Source: Roseibium sediminicola (GTDB taxonomy: Bacteria > Pseudomonadota > Alphaproteobacteria > Rhizobiales > Stappiaceae). From it: DNA of 64,000 nucleotides. Shown here piece after piece: positions 9,188 through 18,752 of the stretch (the first letter of the stretch is position 1; every line of letters begins with the position of its first letter). The notes below the pieces were generated by a model. The model saw nothing but the letters and a program-made list of their open reading frames with translations, did not search any database and had not been told where the DNA came from. The stretch covers positions 1-64,000 of the forward strand of contig NZ_JALNMJ010000012.1 of the NCBI RefSeq assembly GCF_023156505.1. The letters run 5' to 3'. A program made the translations under genes and the position numbers.

Positions 9188-9611
9188 CAAACCCTCCCGG
9201 ACACGCAATGAGCATAGATACACCTATTCGGCAGGGAATTGGCAAGGGTGTGTGTCGGATGTTGAGGAACGTAGGGGCATTCGCCAATGGTCTGAGCGAA
9301 AAGGTGATGCTGATCCCCTCCCGCGTGTCACCCCGGACAAGCGCAGCGCAGATCCGGGGCCCGCTCGCGGGACCGCTTGCTGAAGCGAAAGAGATTTTGA
9401 GGAAGGTTGGCTGCCCACTCAAACCGCTCTGGAAATGAGTGGGCCCCGGGTCTCCGTTGCTCGCCCGGGGTGACGACTGACGAGCGGGAAAGCAGAAGAC
9501 TAAGACAGCGCCAACTGCGGCCCAGAGTAACCTCTCCCAATGGGAGAGGGAGCGTGGCGGTGTCTGCAGTCAAACTTCGGTGCAAATCCGGCAGGGAAGG
9601 TCAAAGTTGGC
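9188..9611. repeat. Gene-free stretch holding a family A long inverted repeat (9325-9475)
   Basis: GTCACCCCGG (9327-9336) pairs with CCGGGGTGAC (9465-9474). Internal sequence, including CCGGACAAGC, GCAGATCCGGGGCCC and GAGTGGGCCCCGG, is nearly identical to a second copy at 59561-59718. I see no gene here; it lies between the 5' end of maiA and the 3' end of guaD, both leftward. Confidence 0.75.
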
Positions 9612-10985
9612 TCAGCCCAGAACAAGTTCCTTGTCGCGGACCGGCGGTTCCTTGCGGCCGCCGGCCTGCGCGGCAATTTCCGGCGCCTTGCCCTTCTGCG
9701 CCTTGCCGGCGACATAGACCTCGTCGATGGAGCGGTCGTCGCCGAGCATTTGCAGGACGAACAGTTCCTCCGCCAGCGTTTCGGCGCGTTCCATGCGCAG
9801 GGCCATCGCCTCGGTCGCACGGGCATTGAGGACAACGATGTCGGCTTCCGTGCCTTCGTCCAGCGTGCCGATCCTGTCTTCCATCCCGAGCGCCACCGCG
9901 TTGCCCCTGGTGATCCAGTGGAAGGCGCGGAACGGGTGCAGTTTCTGGTCCTGGAGTTGCAGAATCTTGTAGCCCTCGTTGAGGGTCTGCAACATGGAAT
10001 AGCTGGTGCCCGCGCCGATGTCGGTGGCAATCGCATTGGTGATACCGCGTGCTTTCAGGCCGGCATCGTCAAAGAGTCCGCTGCCGAGAAAGAGGTTCGA
10101 GGTCGGGCAGAAGACCGGCCGGGCACCGGTTTCGGCAAGCGCATCGATCTCGCGCGGCTCCAGGTGGATCGAATGGCCGAGCAGCATCTTCTCCGACAAG
10201 AGACCATAGCTCTGATAGACGTCGAGATAGTCCAGGGCCTCCGGGTAGAGCTCCAGTGTATAGGCAATCTCGTTTTTGTTTTCTGACAGATGCGTCTGCA
10301 CGAAACAATCGGCATGCTCGGCAACGAGCGCGCCGGCCATTTCCATCTGGGCCGGTGTCGAGGTGATCGCGAAACGCGGCGTGATCGCGTAGGAGGCGCG
10401 GCCCTTGCCATGCCACTTGGTGATCAGCGCCTTGGTGTCGTCATAGCCGGTTTGCGGCGTGTCGCGCAGGCCGTCCGGGGCGTTGCGGTCCATCAGCACC
10501 TTGCCGCCGATCATGCGCATGTTGCGCTGTTCGGCTTCCTCGAAATAGGCCTCGGCGGAGGCCTTGTGCACCGAGCAATAGGCAACGGCGGTAGTGGTGC
10601 CGTGATTGGTCAGAAGATCGAAGAACCGGCAGGCCATTGCGGCGGCGTGATCTTCGCTCGCAAAGCGGGTTTCTTCCGGGAACGTGTAGGTGTTCAGCCA
10701 GTCCAGCAGCTGCGCGCCCCAGGAGGCAACGATCTGGACCTGCGGAAAATGGATATGGGTGTCGATGAAACCGGCCATAAGCAAGTTCGGCCGGTGGTCG
10801 ACGATATCCGCGCAGCCGGCCTCGGCAACCACGTCGCAATAGGTGCCGCGCTTGAGGATCATCCCGTCCTCGATCAGGAGCGCGCCGTCCTCGATATAGT
10901 CGAAGGCGGAGGTGTCATCGGGCGTCTGTGGCTCGGAATTGAAGGTAAGCAGGCGGCCGCGAAGCAGCAGGCGGTCGGATTGCAT
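9612..10985 (-). CDS. guaD: Guanine deaminase
   Basis: A 457-residue amidohydrolase-fold zinc enzyme converting guanine to xanthine plus ammonia. Metal-binding and catalytic motifs are visible: DTHIHFPQ (about residue 74), HLSENKNEI (about 232), the GHSIHL histidine and TDIGAGTS (about 316). The length matches bacterial GuaD. It is the last gene of the leftward xdhA-xdhB-xdhC-permease-guaD operon, 69 bases after the permease gene, and supplies xanthine to the dehydrogenase encoded at the operon head. Confidence 0.94.
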   Translation of the reverse strand: MQSDRLLLRGRLLTFNSEPQTPDDTSAFDYIEDGALLIEDGMILKRGTYCDVVAEAGCADIVDHRPNLLMAGFIDTHIHFPQVQIVASWGAQLLDWLNTYTFPEETRFASEDHAAAMACRFFDLLTNHGTTTAVAYCSVHKASAEAYFEEAEQRNMRMIGGKVLMDRNAPDGLRDTPQTGYDDTKALITKWHGKGRASYAITPRFAITSTPAQMEMAGALVAEHADCFVQTHLSENKNEIAYTLELYPEALDYLDVYQSYGLLSEKMLLGHSIHLEPREIDALAETGARPVFCPTSNLFLGSGLFDDAGLKARGITNAIATDIGAGTSYSMLQTLNEGYKILQLQDQKLHPFRAFHWITRGNAVALGMEDRIGTLDEGTEADIVVLNARATEAMALRMERAETLAEELFVLQMLGDDRSIDEVYVAGKAQKGKAPEIAAQAGGRKEPPVRDKELVLG

Positions 10986-11054
10986 TGGTATGCTCCAGTC
11001 ATCGGAAAATCGGGGCGGAAGATCCGCCCCGAGGGATTGTTTGGAAGGGTCGGA

Positions 11055-12638
11055 TCACTCGCCAGGAGCGGGCTGTGCCTGAGCAATCGGTTCGGCTTCC
11101 GGCACAATCGTCTCTTCGCGATGGAAGATCGGATAGATGAACAGGAAGGCGGCCGCGATCAGGTAGCCGAGGCTGACGGTCGAAAGGTCCGGCCAGTGCA
11201 GAGTTGACGAGTGGATGATGCCGACCGAGGCCATCGCGAAGGCCGCGAAAGCGAAACCGCCGGCATTGCGGAACTTGCCGTCAATGACGCTGGCAACGAT
11301 CGCACCCCAGATCAGCCCGGTCAGGATCGCGCCCTGGCTGAGGGCAAGATGGCCCTCATAGTGCGCACCCTGCTGCAGAAGCGCCGCGGTCAGTTTCGGG
11401 TCTCCGAGCGCCAGCATGCCGGTGGCTCCGGTTGCACCGAGCGCACCCATCAGGGAGCCCCATTTGATCACCAGGAAACTGGAGACATGCGGCATCATCG
11501 CGATGGTGACGGCGGCCATGTGCTCGGTCTTCACCGCGTGGGCGGTGTTGGTGATCAGGCTGAGGGCGACGAACACCAGAACCGGCGCGGCGGCGGCCAC
11601 GGGGATCAGGTTGTTCAGGAAGGCCAGCAGGCCGAGGAAGGCCGCCAGCGGAATGACCACGCCGACGCCGATCACGTAACCCGCATGGGCGCCCATGCGC
11701 TTGTAGGCCGGGTGACCGATATAGGCGGTGGTCGGGAAGGGCGAGCCGAACAGGGCACCGATCATGGTGCCGGCCCCGTCGGTGATCTGGCAGGTGGCGA
11801 CCGGATAGTGATCGCCGGCGGCTTCCGCGCTTTCCACATTGTTCATCGTTTCGATGAAGTTGTAGATCTGCACCGGCACCAGGACCAGGAACAGTTCCGG
11901 ATGGGCGAAGAGGTGCTGGATGCCGGCTACAAGATCGCCGAAATAGGGCACCGGCGGATAGAAGCCGACACCTTCGAAGCTGACCTTCGACTGGCCGATG
12001 GCAAGCGCGACGACCGTGCCGACGGCAAGCGCCAGCAAGCCGGCCGGAATGTTGAACGGCAGGCGGAACCGGCCGACCAGGCCCCAGAGGATGATGATCA
12101 TCGAGGCAAAGCCGATGAACGGGTTCTCGAACACGGTCGCCAGCGGCACGGTGCCGATGAACACAAGCGCGATGCCGCAAAGCGTGCCGAGCATGCCCGC
12201 GCGCGGCGTGACCTTCTTCAGCCATGGTCCGACCAGCGCACCGAGCGCCGCAACGATGCCGCCCATGAAACCGGCACCGATGCCGACCTGCCAGGCCAGA
12301 ACCGGATCGTTGGTCGACCAGTAGATCGGTCCAATCACGCCGAAGAGATAGACGAACATCACCGGCGTCGAAATGCCGTAGGGCAGGGCGGTGACATCCC
12401 GGCCATGCTGTTTGGCTGCGCGCTGCGCCAGCAGCACATAGACGGCAACGCCCGCGAGGATCGCGATGGCCGCGCCGGGAACGATCTTGCCGTAGACGAT
12501 TTCGGCCGGCATCTGGAACACGAACTGGCAGATCCCCGCCAGCACCATCAGGTTCACGAGATTGTCGGTGAACAGGGCCCAAAAGGCGCTGAAGTCCCCC
12601 CTCGAGAACAGTTTGTAGTCGTACCTCCCAACCCGCAT
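11055..12638 (-). CDS. NCS2/AzgA-type purine permease
   Basis: A 527-residue inner-membrane transporter with about 12-14 hydrophobic segments. It has NCS2 features such as the ALPYGISTP motif (about residue 83), NNVESAEAAGD (the conserved acidic motif of the eighth helix) and SPFPTTAYIGHPAYK. It belongs to the AzgA-like branch, which imports adenine, guanine or hypoxanthine by proton symport. Its position between xdhC and guaD suits guanine or hypoxanthine import. Substrate inferred. Confidence 0.85.
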   Translation of the reverse strand: MRVGRYDYKLFSRGDFSAFWALFTDNLVNLMVLAGICQFVFQMPAEIVYGKIVPGAAIAILAGVAVYVLLAQRAAKQHGRDVTALPYGISTPVMFVYLFGVIGPIYWSTNDPVLAWQVGIGAGFMGGIVAALGALVGPWLKKVTPRAGMLGTLCGIALVFIGTVPLATVFENPFIGFASMIIILWGLVGRFRLPFNIPAGLLALAVGTVVALAIGQSKVSFEGVGFYPPVPYFGDLVAGIQHLFAHPELFLVLVPVQIYNFIETMNNVESAEAAGDHYPVATCQITDGAGTMIGALFGSPFPTTAYIGHPAYKRMGAHAGYVIGVGVVIPLAAFLGLLAFLNNLIPVAAAAPVLVFVALSLITNTAHAVKTEHMAAVTIAMMPHVSSFLVIKWGSLMGALGATGATGMLALGDPKLTAALLQQGAHYEGHLALSQGAILTGLIWGAIVASVIDGKFRNAGGFAFAAFAMASVGIIHSSTLHWPDLSTVSLGYLIAAAFLFIYPIFHREETIVPEAEPIAQAQPAPGE

Positions 12639-12704
12639 ATCGGGTCTCCTTTCAGGTAAAAAGACCTGGTCGCGCCCTCTCCCGCAGGCGGACCGGCCGT
12701 TGGT

Positions 12705-13559
12705 TTACTGCGCGGCCTGAAGCAGCGCAGTCTCCTCCCTGCCGCCGGCCGCAAGGTCTCCCGCCGTCAGGGCGGCAAGAACTTCGGCGGCCACGAAAGC
12801 GGCAATGATTTCAGGGCGTTTGTCCCGGCTGCCGGCGGCACCGATGGGACAGGTCAGCTGGTCGATCTCAAGACCGTCGCAATGGCTGAGGCACCAGGAC
12901 CGCAGCTTGGCGCGCTTGGTCGCCGAGCCGATCATGCCGACGTAGGACGCGTGGCCGAGTTCCAGCGCGGCCGAGGTCAGCAGAAAGTCGAGGCCGTGGT
13001 CGTGGGTCAGCACGATGAAGGCACTGCCTTCAGGCGCGTTGAAGATCTCGACTTCCGGAATGGCGCGCAGGCGCATGTCGACGCGAGCATTTGACTGCGC
13101 CAGTTCTTCCTTGCGCATGTCGACCAGCACGCAGTGGACCGGGGCATGCTGCAGAAGATCGGCAATTGCCCGGCCGACATGGCCGGCGCCCATGACATAA
13201 ACGTGGGGAAGCGCGTTCTCGGCAGAGCGCAGCCGGCCTAGGGCGTCGTCTACATCAGACCGGCGCATGCGTTTCAGCACCAGTTCCACCCGGCCGCCGC
13301 AGCACTGGCCGATTTCCGGGCCGAGCGGCAGGTCGAGATGGGTCTCAAGTGTTCCGTCGGCCAGCATGGTGCGGGCCTTGGTGATGACGATGTGCTCCAG
13401 CTGACCGCCGCCGATGGTGCCGAACAGCCTGTCGGCACTGACGAACATTTCCGTGCCGGCTTCTCTCGGGGAGGAGCCGCGCACCCTTGTCAGTTCGATC
13501 CGGACGATCTTTGTGGCGGAGCCGAAGAAGTCCTCGGCCTGGCTGGAGCGCAAACTCAT
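12705..13559 (-). CDS. xdhC: Xanthine dehydrogenase accessory protein XdhC
   Basis: A 284-residue molybdenum-cofactor chaperone. XdhC binds Moco, promotes its sulfuration and inserts it into XdhB. Features: GSSPREAG near residue 29, GGGQLEH, the CCGGRVEL motif with paired cysteines (about 89-90) needed for cofactor binding, and a C-terminal Rossmann segment VYVMGAGHVG (about 118). The gene starts four bases after xdhB and should be translationally coupled to it. Confidence 0.93.
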   Translation of the reverse strand: MSLRSSQAEDFFGSATKIVRIELTRVRGSSPREAGTEMFVSADRLFGTIGGGQLEHIVITKARTMLADGTLETHLDLPLGPEIGQCCGGRVELVLKRMRRSDVDDALGRLRSAENALPHVYVMGAGHVGRAIADLLQHAPVHCVLVDMRKEELAQSNARVDMRLRAIPEVEIFNAPEGSAFIVLTHDHGLDFLLTSAALELGHASYVGMIGSATKRAKLRSWCLSHCDGLEIDQLTCPIGAAGSRDKRPEIIAAFVAAEVLAALTAGDLAAGGREETALLQAAQ

Positions 13560-13563
13560 GACA

Positions 13564-15906
13564 TCACTCCCGGTTTTTCAGCCGCTCAACGGCCATCAGA
13601 ACGCGTTCCGGTGTTGCCGGGGCGTCGAGACGCGGGCATTCGCGGTAGTCCGCCACGCTGGCAACGGCCATGGACAGCGCTTCGAAGACGGAAATGCCGA
13701 GCATGAAGGGCGGTTCGCCGACGGCCTTGGAGCGCTTGACGGTGCGTTCCTTGTTTTCCGACCAGTCCGCCAGATTGACGTTGAAGACACGCGGGCGATC
13801 GGATGCGAGCGGGATCTTGTAGGTGGACGGCGCGTGGGTCCGGAGCCGGCCAGCATAGTCCCACCACAGTTCTTCCGTGGTCAGCCAGCCCATGCCTTGA
13901 ATGAAGGCACCTTCGACTTGACCCTTGTCCAGGATCGGGTTCAGCGACTTGCCGACATCATGCAGGATGTCCGTGCGCTCGATCCGGTATTCGCCGGTCA
14001 GCGTGTCGACGACGACTTCCGAGCAGGCTGCGCCATAGGAATAATAGTAGAACGGCCGTCCCTTGCCGGCGGCCCTGTCCCAGTGGATCTTCGGGGTCTT
14101 GTAGAAACCGGCGGCGGACAGATGCACCCGCGCCATATAGGCCTGGCGAACCAGGTCGTTGAACGGGATCAGTTCCGAGCCTGCCTGGACCATGTTGTTG
14201 GCGAAGGTCACGTCTTCCTGGGCGACGCCATAGGTCTCCGCGGCAAAGGCGGTCAGGCGCTCCTTCAGCTGCTCGGCCGCGTTCAGCGCCGCCATGCCAT
14301 TGAGGTCGGTGCCCGAGGAAGCGGCGGTGGCCGAGGTGTTCGGCACCTTTTCCGTCGTGGTCTTGGTGATCTTGATGCGCTCGAAATCGACCTGGAACGC
14401 GTCGGCGACGACCTGGGCGACCTTGGTGTTGAGGCCCTGGCCCATTTCGGTGCCGCCGTGGTTCAGGTGGATCGACCCGTCATTGTAGATATGGATCAGT
14501 GCCCCGGCCTGATTGTACCAGGTGGCTGTAAAAGAAATGCCGAACTTGACCGGTGTCAGCGCAATGCCCCGTTTGAGAATTGAGGAACGGGCATTGAACT
14601 GAAGGATCGCCTCGCGGCGGGCCTGATACTCGGAGGAGCTTTCAAGTTCACCGATCAAGCGCGGCAAGATGTTGTCCTCGACCTCCTGGTGATAGGGGGT
14701 GAGGCAGCGGCCGTCGTCGCGGTCGCCGTAGAAATTGGCCTTGCGGATTGCCAAGGGATCCTTGCCGAGCGCATAGGCGATCTCTTCGATTATGCGCTCC
14801 GCGGCGACCACGCCCTGCGGGCCGCCGAAACCGCGAAAGGCGGTGTTGGAGACCGTGTTGGTCTTCATCGGCCGGCTCTGCAGGCGGACATGCGGATAGA
14901 AATAGGCATTGTCCGCGTGGAACAGCGCGCGGTCGGTCACCGGACCGGAGAGGTCCGAGGAATAGCCGCAACGCGCCGCGAAGACGCCGTCGACGGCCTG
15001 GATGCGGCCGTCATTGTCGAAAGCGACGTCGTAGTCGACGACGAAGTCGTGGCGTTTGCCGGTGGCGGTCATGTCCTGGTCGCGGTCCGGGCGGATCTTC
15101 ACCGGACGGTTCCACTTCTTCGCGGCCATCGCGGCGACCACACAGAAGAGGTTCATCTGGCTTTCCTTACCGCCGAAGCCGCCGCCCATGCGGCGCACAT
15201 TGACGGTGACCGCGTTGGACGGCACGCCGAGCACATGGGCGACCATGTGCTGGGCTTCGCTCGGGTGCTGGGTGGAACAGTGGACAGCGACATCGTCGTC
15301 TTCGCCCGGAATGGCGAAGGCGATCTGGCCTTCCAGATACATATGGTCCTGGCCGCCAATGGCGATCCGGCCCTTGATCCTGTTCTCCGCGGTTTCGAAG
15401 GCAGGCGCGATATCGCCGCGTTCCAGTTTGAGCGGGTCGGTGATCAGCGGGTAGCCGGCGTCCTGGGCGGCAATCGGATCGAGCGCGTGCGGCAGCACGT
15501 CATAGTCAATCTTCGCAAGCTCGGCCGCGCGCCGGGCCGCGTCGCGGCTTTCGGCGACAACGGCAAAGAGCGGCTGGCCGTGAAATTCGGTCTTTTCCGT
15601 CGGAAAGACCGGTTCGTCATGTTTGCCCGTCGGGCTGATGTCGTTGTGGCCGGGAATGTCTTGCACCGTCAGGACGCCGACCACACCGGGCGCGGCTTTG
15701 ACGGCGGCAAGGTCCATCGCCTTGATCCGGCCGTGCGCGACACTGGAAACGCCGAGATAGGCGTGCAGTGTGCCCTGCGGCTCGGCAATGTCGTCGCAAT
15801 AATCGGCGCGGCCGGTGACGTGCTTCTCGGCGCTGTCATGGCGCCGGTCCTTATGGACACCGCCGCTGATGGCCGGTTTCGCATGCTGGATGACGTCGTG
15901 TTTCAT
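13564..15906 (-). CDS. xdhB: Xanthine dehydrogenase molybdopterin-binding subunit
   Basis: A 780-residue Moco subunit oxidising hypoxanthine to xanthine and xanthine to urate. It shows the GGGFGGKE motif (about residue 235), the arginine-containing AFRGFGGPQG segment, and GEPP near residue 731 with the catalytic base glutamate. The length equals the Rhodobacter-type XdhB. An upstream in-frame start would add 20 residues overlapping the xdhA end; the ATG at 15906, preceded by GGAGA, begins the conserved sequence. It lies 16 bases after xdhA. Confidence 0.95.
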   Translation of the reverse strand: MKHDVIQHAKPAISGGVHKDRRHDSAEKHVTGRADYCDDIAEPQGTLHAYLGVSSVAHGRIKAMDLAAVKAAPGVVGVLTVQDIPGHNDISPTGKHDEPVFPTEKTEFHGQPLFAVVAESRDAARRAAELAKIDYDVLPHALDPIAAQDAGYPLITDPLKLERGDIAPAFETAENRIKGRIAIGGQDHMYLEGQIAFAIPGEDDDVAVHCSTQHPSEAQHMVAHVLGVPSNAVTVNVRRMGGGFGGKESQMNLFCVVAAMAAKKWNRPVKIRPDRDQDMTATGKRHDFVVDYDVAFDNDGRIQAVDGVFAARCGYSSDLSGPVTDRALFHADNAYFYPHVRLQSRPMKTNTVSNTAFRGFGGPQGVVAAERIIEEIAYALGKDPLAIRKANFYGDRDDGRCLTPYHQEVEDNILPRLIGELESSSEYQARREAILQFNARSSILKRGIALTPVKFGISFTATWYNQAGALIHIYNDGSIHLNHGGTEMGQGLNTKVAQVVADAFQVDFERIKITKTTTEKVPNTSATAASSGTDLNGMAALNAAEQLKERLTAFAAETYGVAQEDVTFANNMVQAGSELIPFNDLVRQAYMARVHLSAAGFYKTPKIHWDRAAGKGRPFYYYSYGAACSEVVVDTLTGEYRIERTDILHDVGKSLNPILDKGQVEGAFIQGMGWLTTEELWWDYAGRLRTHAPSTYKIPLASDRPRVFNVNLADWSENKERTVKRSKAVGEPPFMLGISVFEALSMAVASVADYRECPRLDAPATPERVLMAVERLKNRE

Positions 15907-15922
15907 CTTGTTTTGTCTCCAG

Positions 15923-17386
15923 TCACGCGGACATGAGGTCGACCGGCTCACCGGTCGTTTCGTCATGGGAAAGGTAAAAGCGCTTGAGCAGGTTGCGCGC
16001 GACGGTCAGCCGGTAGTCGGCCGAGGCGCGCCAGTCGCTGAGCGGGGTGAAATCGGCACCGAGCGCCTGGGCGGCGGCCTGGAAAGAGGCCTGGTTGAAA
16101 GGCTGACCTCGCAGGGCGGCTTCCGCCTTTTCGGCCCGTTTCGGTGTGCCGGCCATGCCGCCAAAGGCAAGACGGCAATCGGTGATCCGGCCGTCCGCGA
16201 CCGTGACCGAGAACCCGGCGGCAACGGATGAGATATCCTCATCGCGGCGCTTGGAGATCTTGTAGGCGGCGTGGAGCTGACCCTCGCGCGGACGCGGGAT
16301 CAGGATGCTTGTGACGAACTCGCCCGGCGCGCGGTCCTGCTTGCCGTATTCGACGAAGAAGTCTTCCAGCGGCAGGCTGCGCTGGGTCTCGCCCTTGCGC
16401 AGCACGATCTGCGCGCCAAGCGCGATTAAGACGGGCGGCGTGTCGCCGATGGGCGAGCCGTTGGCGATGTTGCCGCCGATGGTGCCCATGTTGCGCACCT
16501 GCCATCCGGCAATCCGGTCCCAGTAACTTTTCAGATGCGGGAAGACCTCGCAGATCGAGCCTTGCGCTTCCGAATAGGTGACGCAGGCGCCGAGTTCGAG
16601 CGCGGTGTCCGTGAGGGTGACCGATTTCAGCTCTTCCAGGTGACTGATGAAGACGGCCGGGCCGATGGGGCGCATGAATTTGGTGACCCAGAGACCGACA
16701 TCGGTCGAACCGGCCACGATGGTGGCGTTGGGGTTATCATTGAGAACCGAAGCCAGATCGTCGACATCGGCCGGAACGATGGCCTGGTTGTCGGCGGGGC
16801 CGATGACAACACGCTTGGCGTCCTTCAGGTCGGCGAGGCGTTGGGTCAGGTTGGCGCGTTCCAGTTCCAGGAAATCCCGTGCCGGGCTGCCATAGCGGTT
16901 GGCGGCCATGGCGGCGGCGACGATCGGCTGGTAGCCGGTGCAGCGGCAGAGATTGCCCTGAATGGAGGTCTCGACTTCCGTTTCGCTCGGCTCCGGATTG
17001 GCCATCCAGAGCGCATAGAGCGACATGACGAAGCCCGGGGTGCAAAAGCCGCACTGGCTGCCGTGAAAATCGACCATCGCCTGCTGGATCGGATGCAGGC
17101 CGCCGTTTTCACCGCGCAAATGCTCGATGGTGACCACGTGGCAACCGTCGAGCGAGGCCAGGAACCGGATGCAGGCATTGACGGTTTCGTATTGGAGCAC
17201 GCCCTTGACCAGACGGCCGACCAGAACGGTGCAGGCGCCGCAATCGCCTTCCGCGCAGCCTTCCTTGGAACCGGTCAGGCGGCGCTCCAGGCGCAGATAG
17301 TCCAGCAGCGTTGCGTCGGCTTTAACGTCCTTGAGCGAAATGTCGGCGCCATTCAGCAGAAACCGGATGTCCGGGCGGTGGGTCAT
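15923..17386 (-). CDS. xdhA: Xanthine dehydrogenase small subunit (2Fe-2S plus FAD)
   Basis: A 487-residue electron-transfer subunit. The N-terminal ferredoxin domain has CAEGDCGAC (about 44-52); the second iron-sulfur domain has CGFCTPG and CRCTGYQP (about 112-152); then comes an FAD-binding domain with AGSTDVGLW and IGGNIANGSP. It passes electrons from molybdenum to NAD+. It is the first gene of the purine operon; the divergent LysR gene at 17590 is its probable regulator. Confidence 0.95.
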   Translation of the reverse strand: MTHRPDIRFLLNGADISLKDVKADATLLDYLRLERRLTGSKEGCAEGDCGACTVLVGRLVKGVLQYETVNACIRFLASLDGCHVVTIEHLRGENGGLHPIQQAMVDFHGSQCGFCTPGFVMSLYALWMANPEPSETEVETSIQGNLCRCTGYQPIVAAAMAANRYGSPARDFLELERANLTQRLADLKDAKRVVIGPADNQAIVPADVDDLASVLNDNPNATIVAGSTDVGLWVTKFMRPIGPAVFISHLEELKSVTLTDTALELGACVTYSEAQGSICEVFPHLKSYWDRIAGWQVRNMGTIGGNIANGSPIGDTPPVLIALGAQIVLRKGETQRSLPLEDFFVEYGKQDRAPGEFVTSILIPRPREGQLHAAYKISKRRDEDISSVAAGFSVTVADGRITDCRLAFGGMAGTPKRAEKAEAALRGQPFNQASFQAAAQALGADFTPLSDWRASADYRLTVARNLLKRFYLSHDETTGEPVDLMSA

Positions 17387-17589
17387 TGCGTCCTCTGGAA
17401 GTTTTCTTCTCTCGAGGGAGAACGCTACGCCTCGTCACTTCATCGAAAAATCCGGTGATTCCGGAAATTCTTTCAACAGATCATTGAAAATAGCCGTGCG
17501 ATACTGTTGATCTGGGAATGCGACGAAAGTCGGTGTGCACAAAGCAAGTCGCTGGAAACGCATGGCTTTTCAAACGAGGGAGGCGGTCG
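17387..17589. promoter_or_regulatory. Divergent xdhA / LysR intergenic region
   Basis: It contains a perfect TTCCGGAA palindrome (17459-17466) and a wider inverted repeat TCAACAG (17473-17479) / CTGTTGA (17504-17510). Either could be a LysR-type operator controlling both directions. No binding data; position and symmetry are the only evidence. Confidence 0.45.
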
Positions 17590-18489
17590 ATGTCCTATCT
17601 GGAATCCCTGCGCGTGTTCACGCGTGTGGTCGAGCTGGGCAGCATCACGTCCGGCGGACGCGACCTGCGCCTGACCCCGGCGGTTGCCAGCAAGCGCATC
17701 AAGGAGCTGGAAAAGCATCTTGGCGTGCGTCTCTTCAACCGCACCACCCGCTCGCTGACCCCGACCGAGGTCGGCAAGGTTTTTTACGACTACGCGGTCA
17801 AGGCGCTGGAATCGATCGAGGACGCGGAAGCCGCCGTTTCAAGCTTTTCCGACACCCCGCGCGGCGTCATTCGCGTTACGGCCCCTCTAGGAGCAGGCCG
17901 CCGCATCATCGCGCCGCTGGTGCCGCGGTTTGTCGAAAAATTTCCGGCAACGGAAGTCCATATGCGGCTCTCCGACCGCAAGGTCGATATCATGTCCGAC
18001 GGGCTGGACGTCGCCTTTTTCATCGGCACACCGCAGGATTCCAACCTGAAACTCAGGAAGATTTCAGACTGCCCGAGGGTGCTGTGCGCGGCGCCCGACT
18101 ACCTTGAAAAACACGGCACGCCGAAGGCACCGGACGACCTTCTTTCCGACGACCACAATTGCCTGCTTCTGCGTTATCCGCGCTCGCCGGAATATTTCTG
18201 GGTGCTGCAGACGCCGGAAGGTCCGCGCAAATTGCAGGTGGCGGGAAACATGGACGCCGACCATGGCGACGTTCTCACCGACTGGGCGCTTTCCGGCCAC
18301 GGCATCGTCAACAAGCCAAGGTTTGATGTCGCCCAGCATCTGGAGAGTGGCCGCCTGGTGGAGATCCTGGCCGATACCCCGCCCCCGCCAACCATCTTCG
18401 GCTGCCTTTACCCCCACCGCCGCCTCCAGGACCCGAAGATCCGGCATTTCGTGGACTTCGTGATCAGCCATGCGGATGTAGCGGGGTAG
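17590..18489 (+). CDS. LysR-family regulator of xanthine dehydrogenase genes
   Basis: A 299-residue LysR regulator: winged helix-turn-helix (about residues 5-62, with LTPAVASKRIKELE as recognition helix) and a periplasmic-binding-like effector domain (about 90-295). GGGAGG (17578-17583) supports the ATG at 17590 over a start 24 codons upstream. It is divergent from xdhA. It closely resembles the LysR gene at 20144; shared segments include SDRKVD, DSNLK and PDYL. A role in purine or urate response is inferred from position. Confidence 0.85.
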   Translation: MSYLESLRVFTRVVELGSITSGGRDLRLTPAVASKRIKELEKHLGVRLFNRTTRSLTPTEVGKVFYDYAVKALESIEDAEAAVSSFSDTPRGVIRVTAPLGAGRRIIAPLVPRFVEKFPATEVHMRLSDRKVDIMSDGLDVAFFIGTPQDSNLKLRKISDCPRVLCAAPDYLEKHGTPKAPDDLLSDDHNCLLLRYPRSPEYFWVLQTPEGPRKLQVAGNMDADHGDVLTDWALSGHGIVNKPRFDVAQHLESGRLVEILADTPPPPTIFGCLYPHRRLQDPKIRHFVDFVISHADVAG

Positions 18490-18752
18490 GGAATTGAAGG
18501 GGTCTCTTGCCGTCATTCCGGACAAGTGAGGCCTGCTTGCAATACTATACTGGGATCGCAAAACGGTTGACGAGCTCTCCAGCGGTCATCCCCGACGCGC
18601 TTGCGCGATCGGGGACCCAATCACTTCCAGAGCTGTGCTTGTTTTGGTCTTGCGGCAACCGTCGGTGTGGTGCTTGAACGCATTTCGTTCGTGGCGATGT
18701 GGATTGGATCCCGGCGCGAGGCCGGGATGACCACTGGAGGTTTGGCGCCGCT
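18490..18752. repeat. Intergenic inverted-repeat cluster
   Basis: A half element CGTCATTCCGGACAAGTG (about 18514-18531) is followed by an inverted repeat with outer arms GGTCATCCC (18594-18602) and GGGATGACC (18724-18732), and a nested TCCCCGA/TCGGGGA hairpin. It lies between the converging LysR and puuD genes and could act as a transcript 3' end for both. Confidence 0.65.
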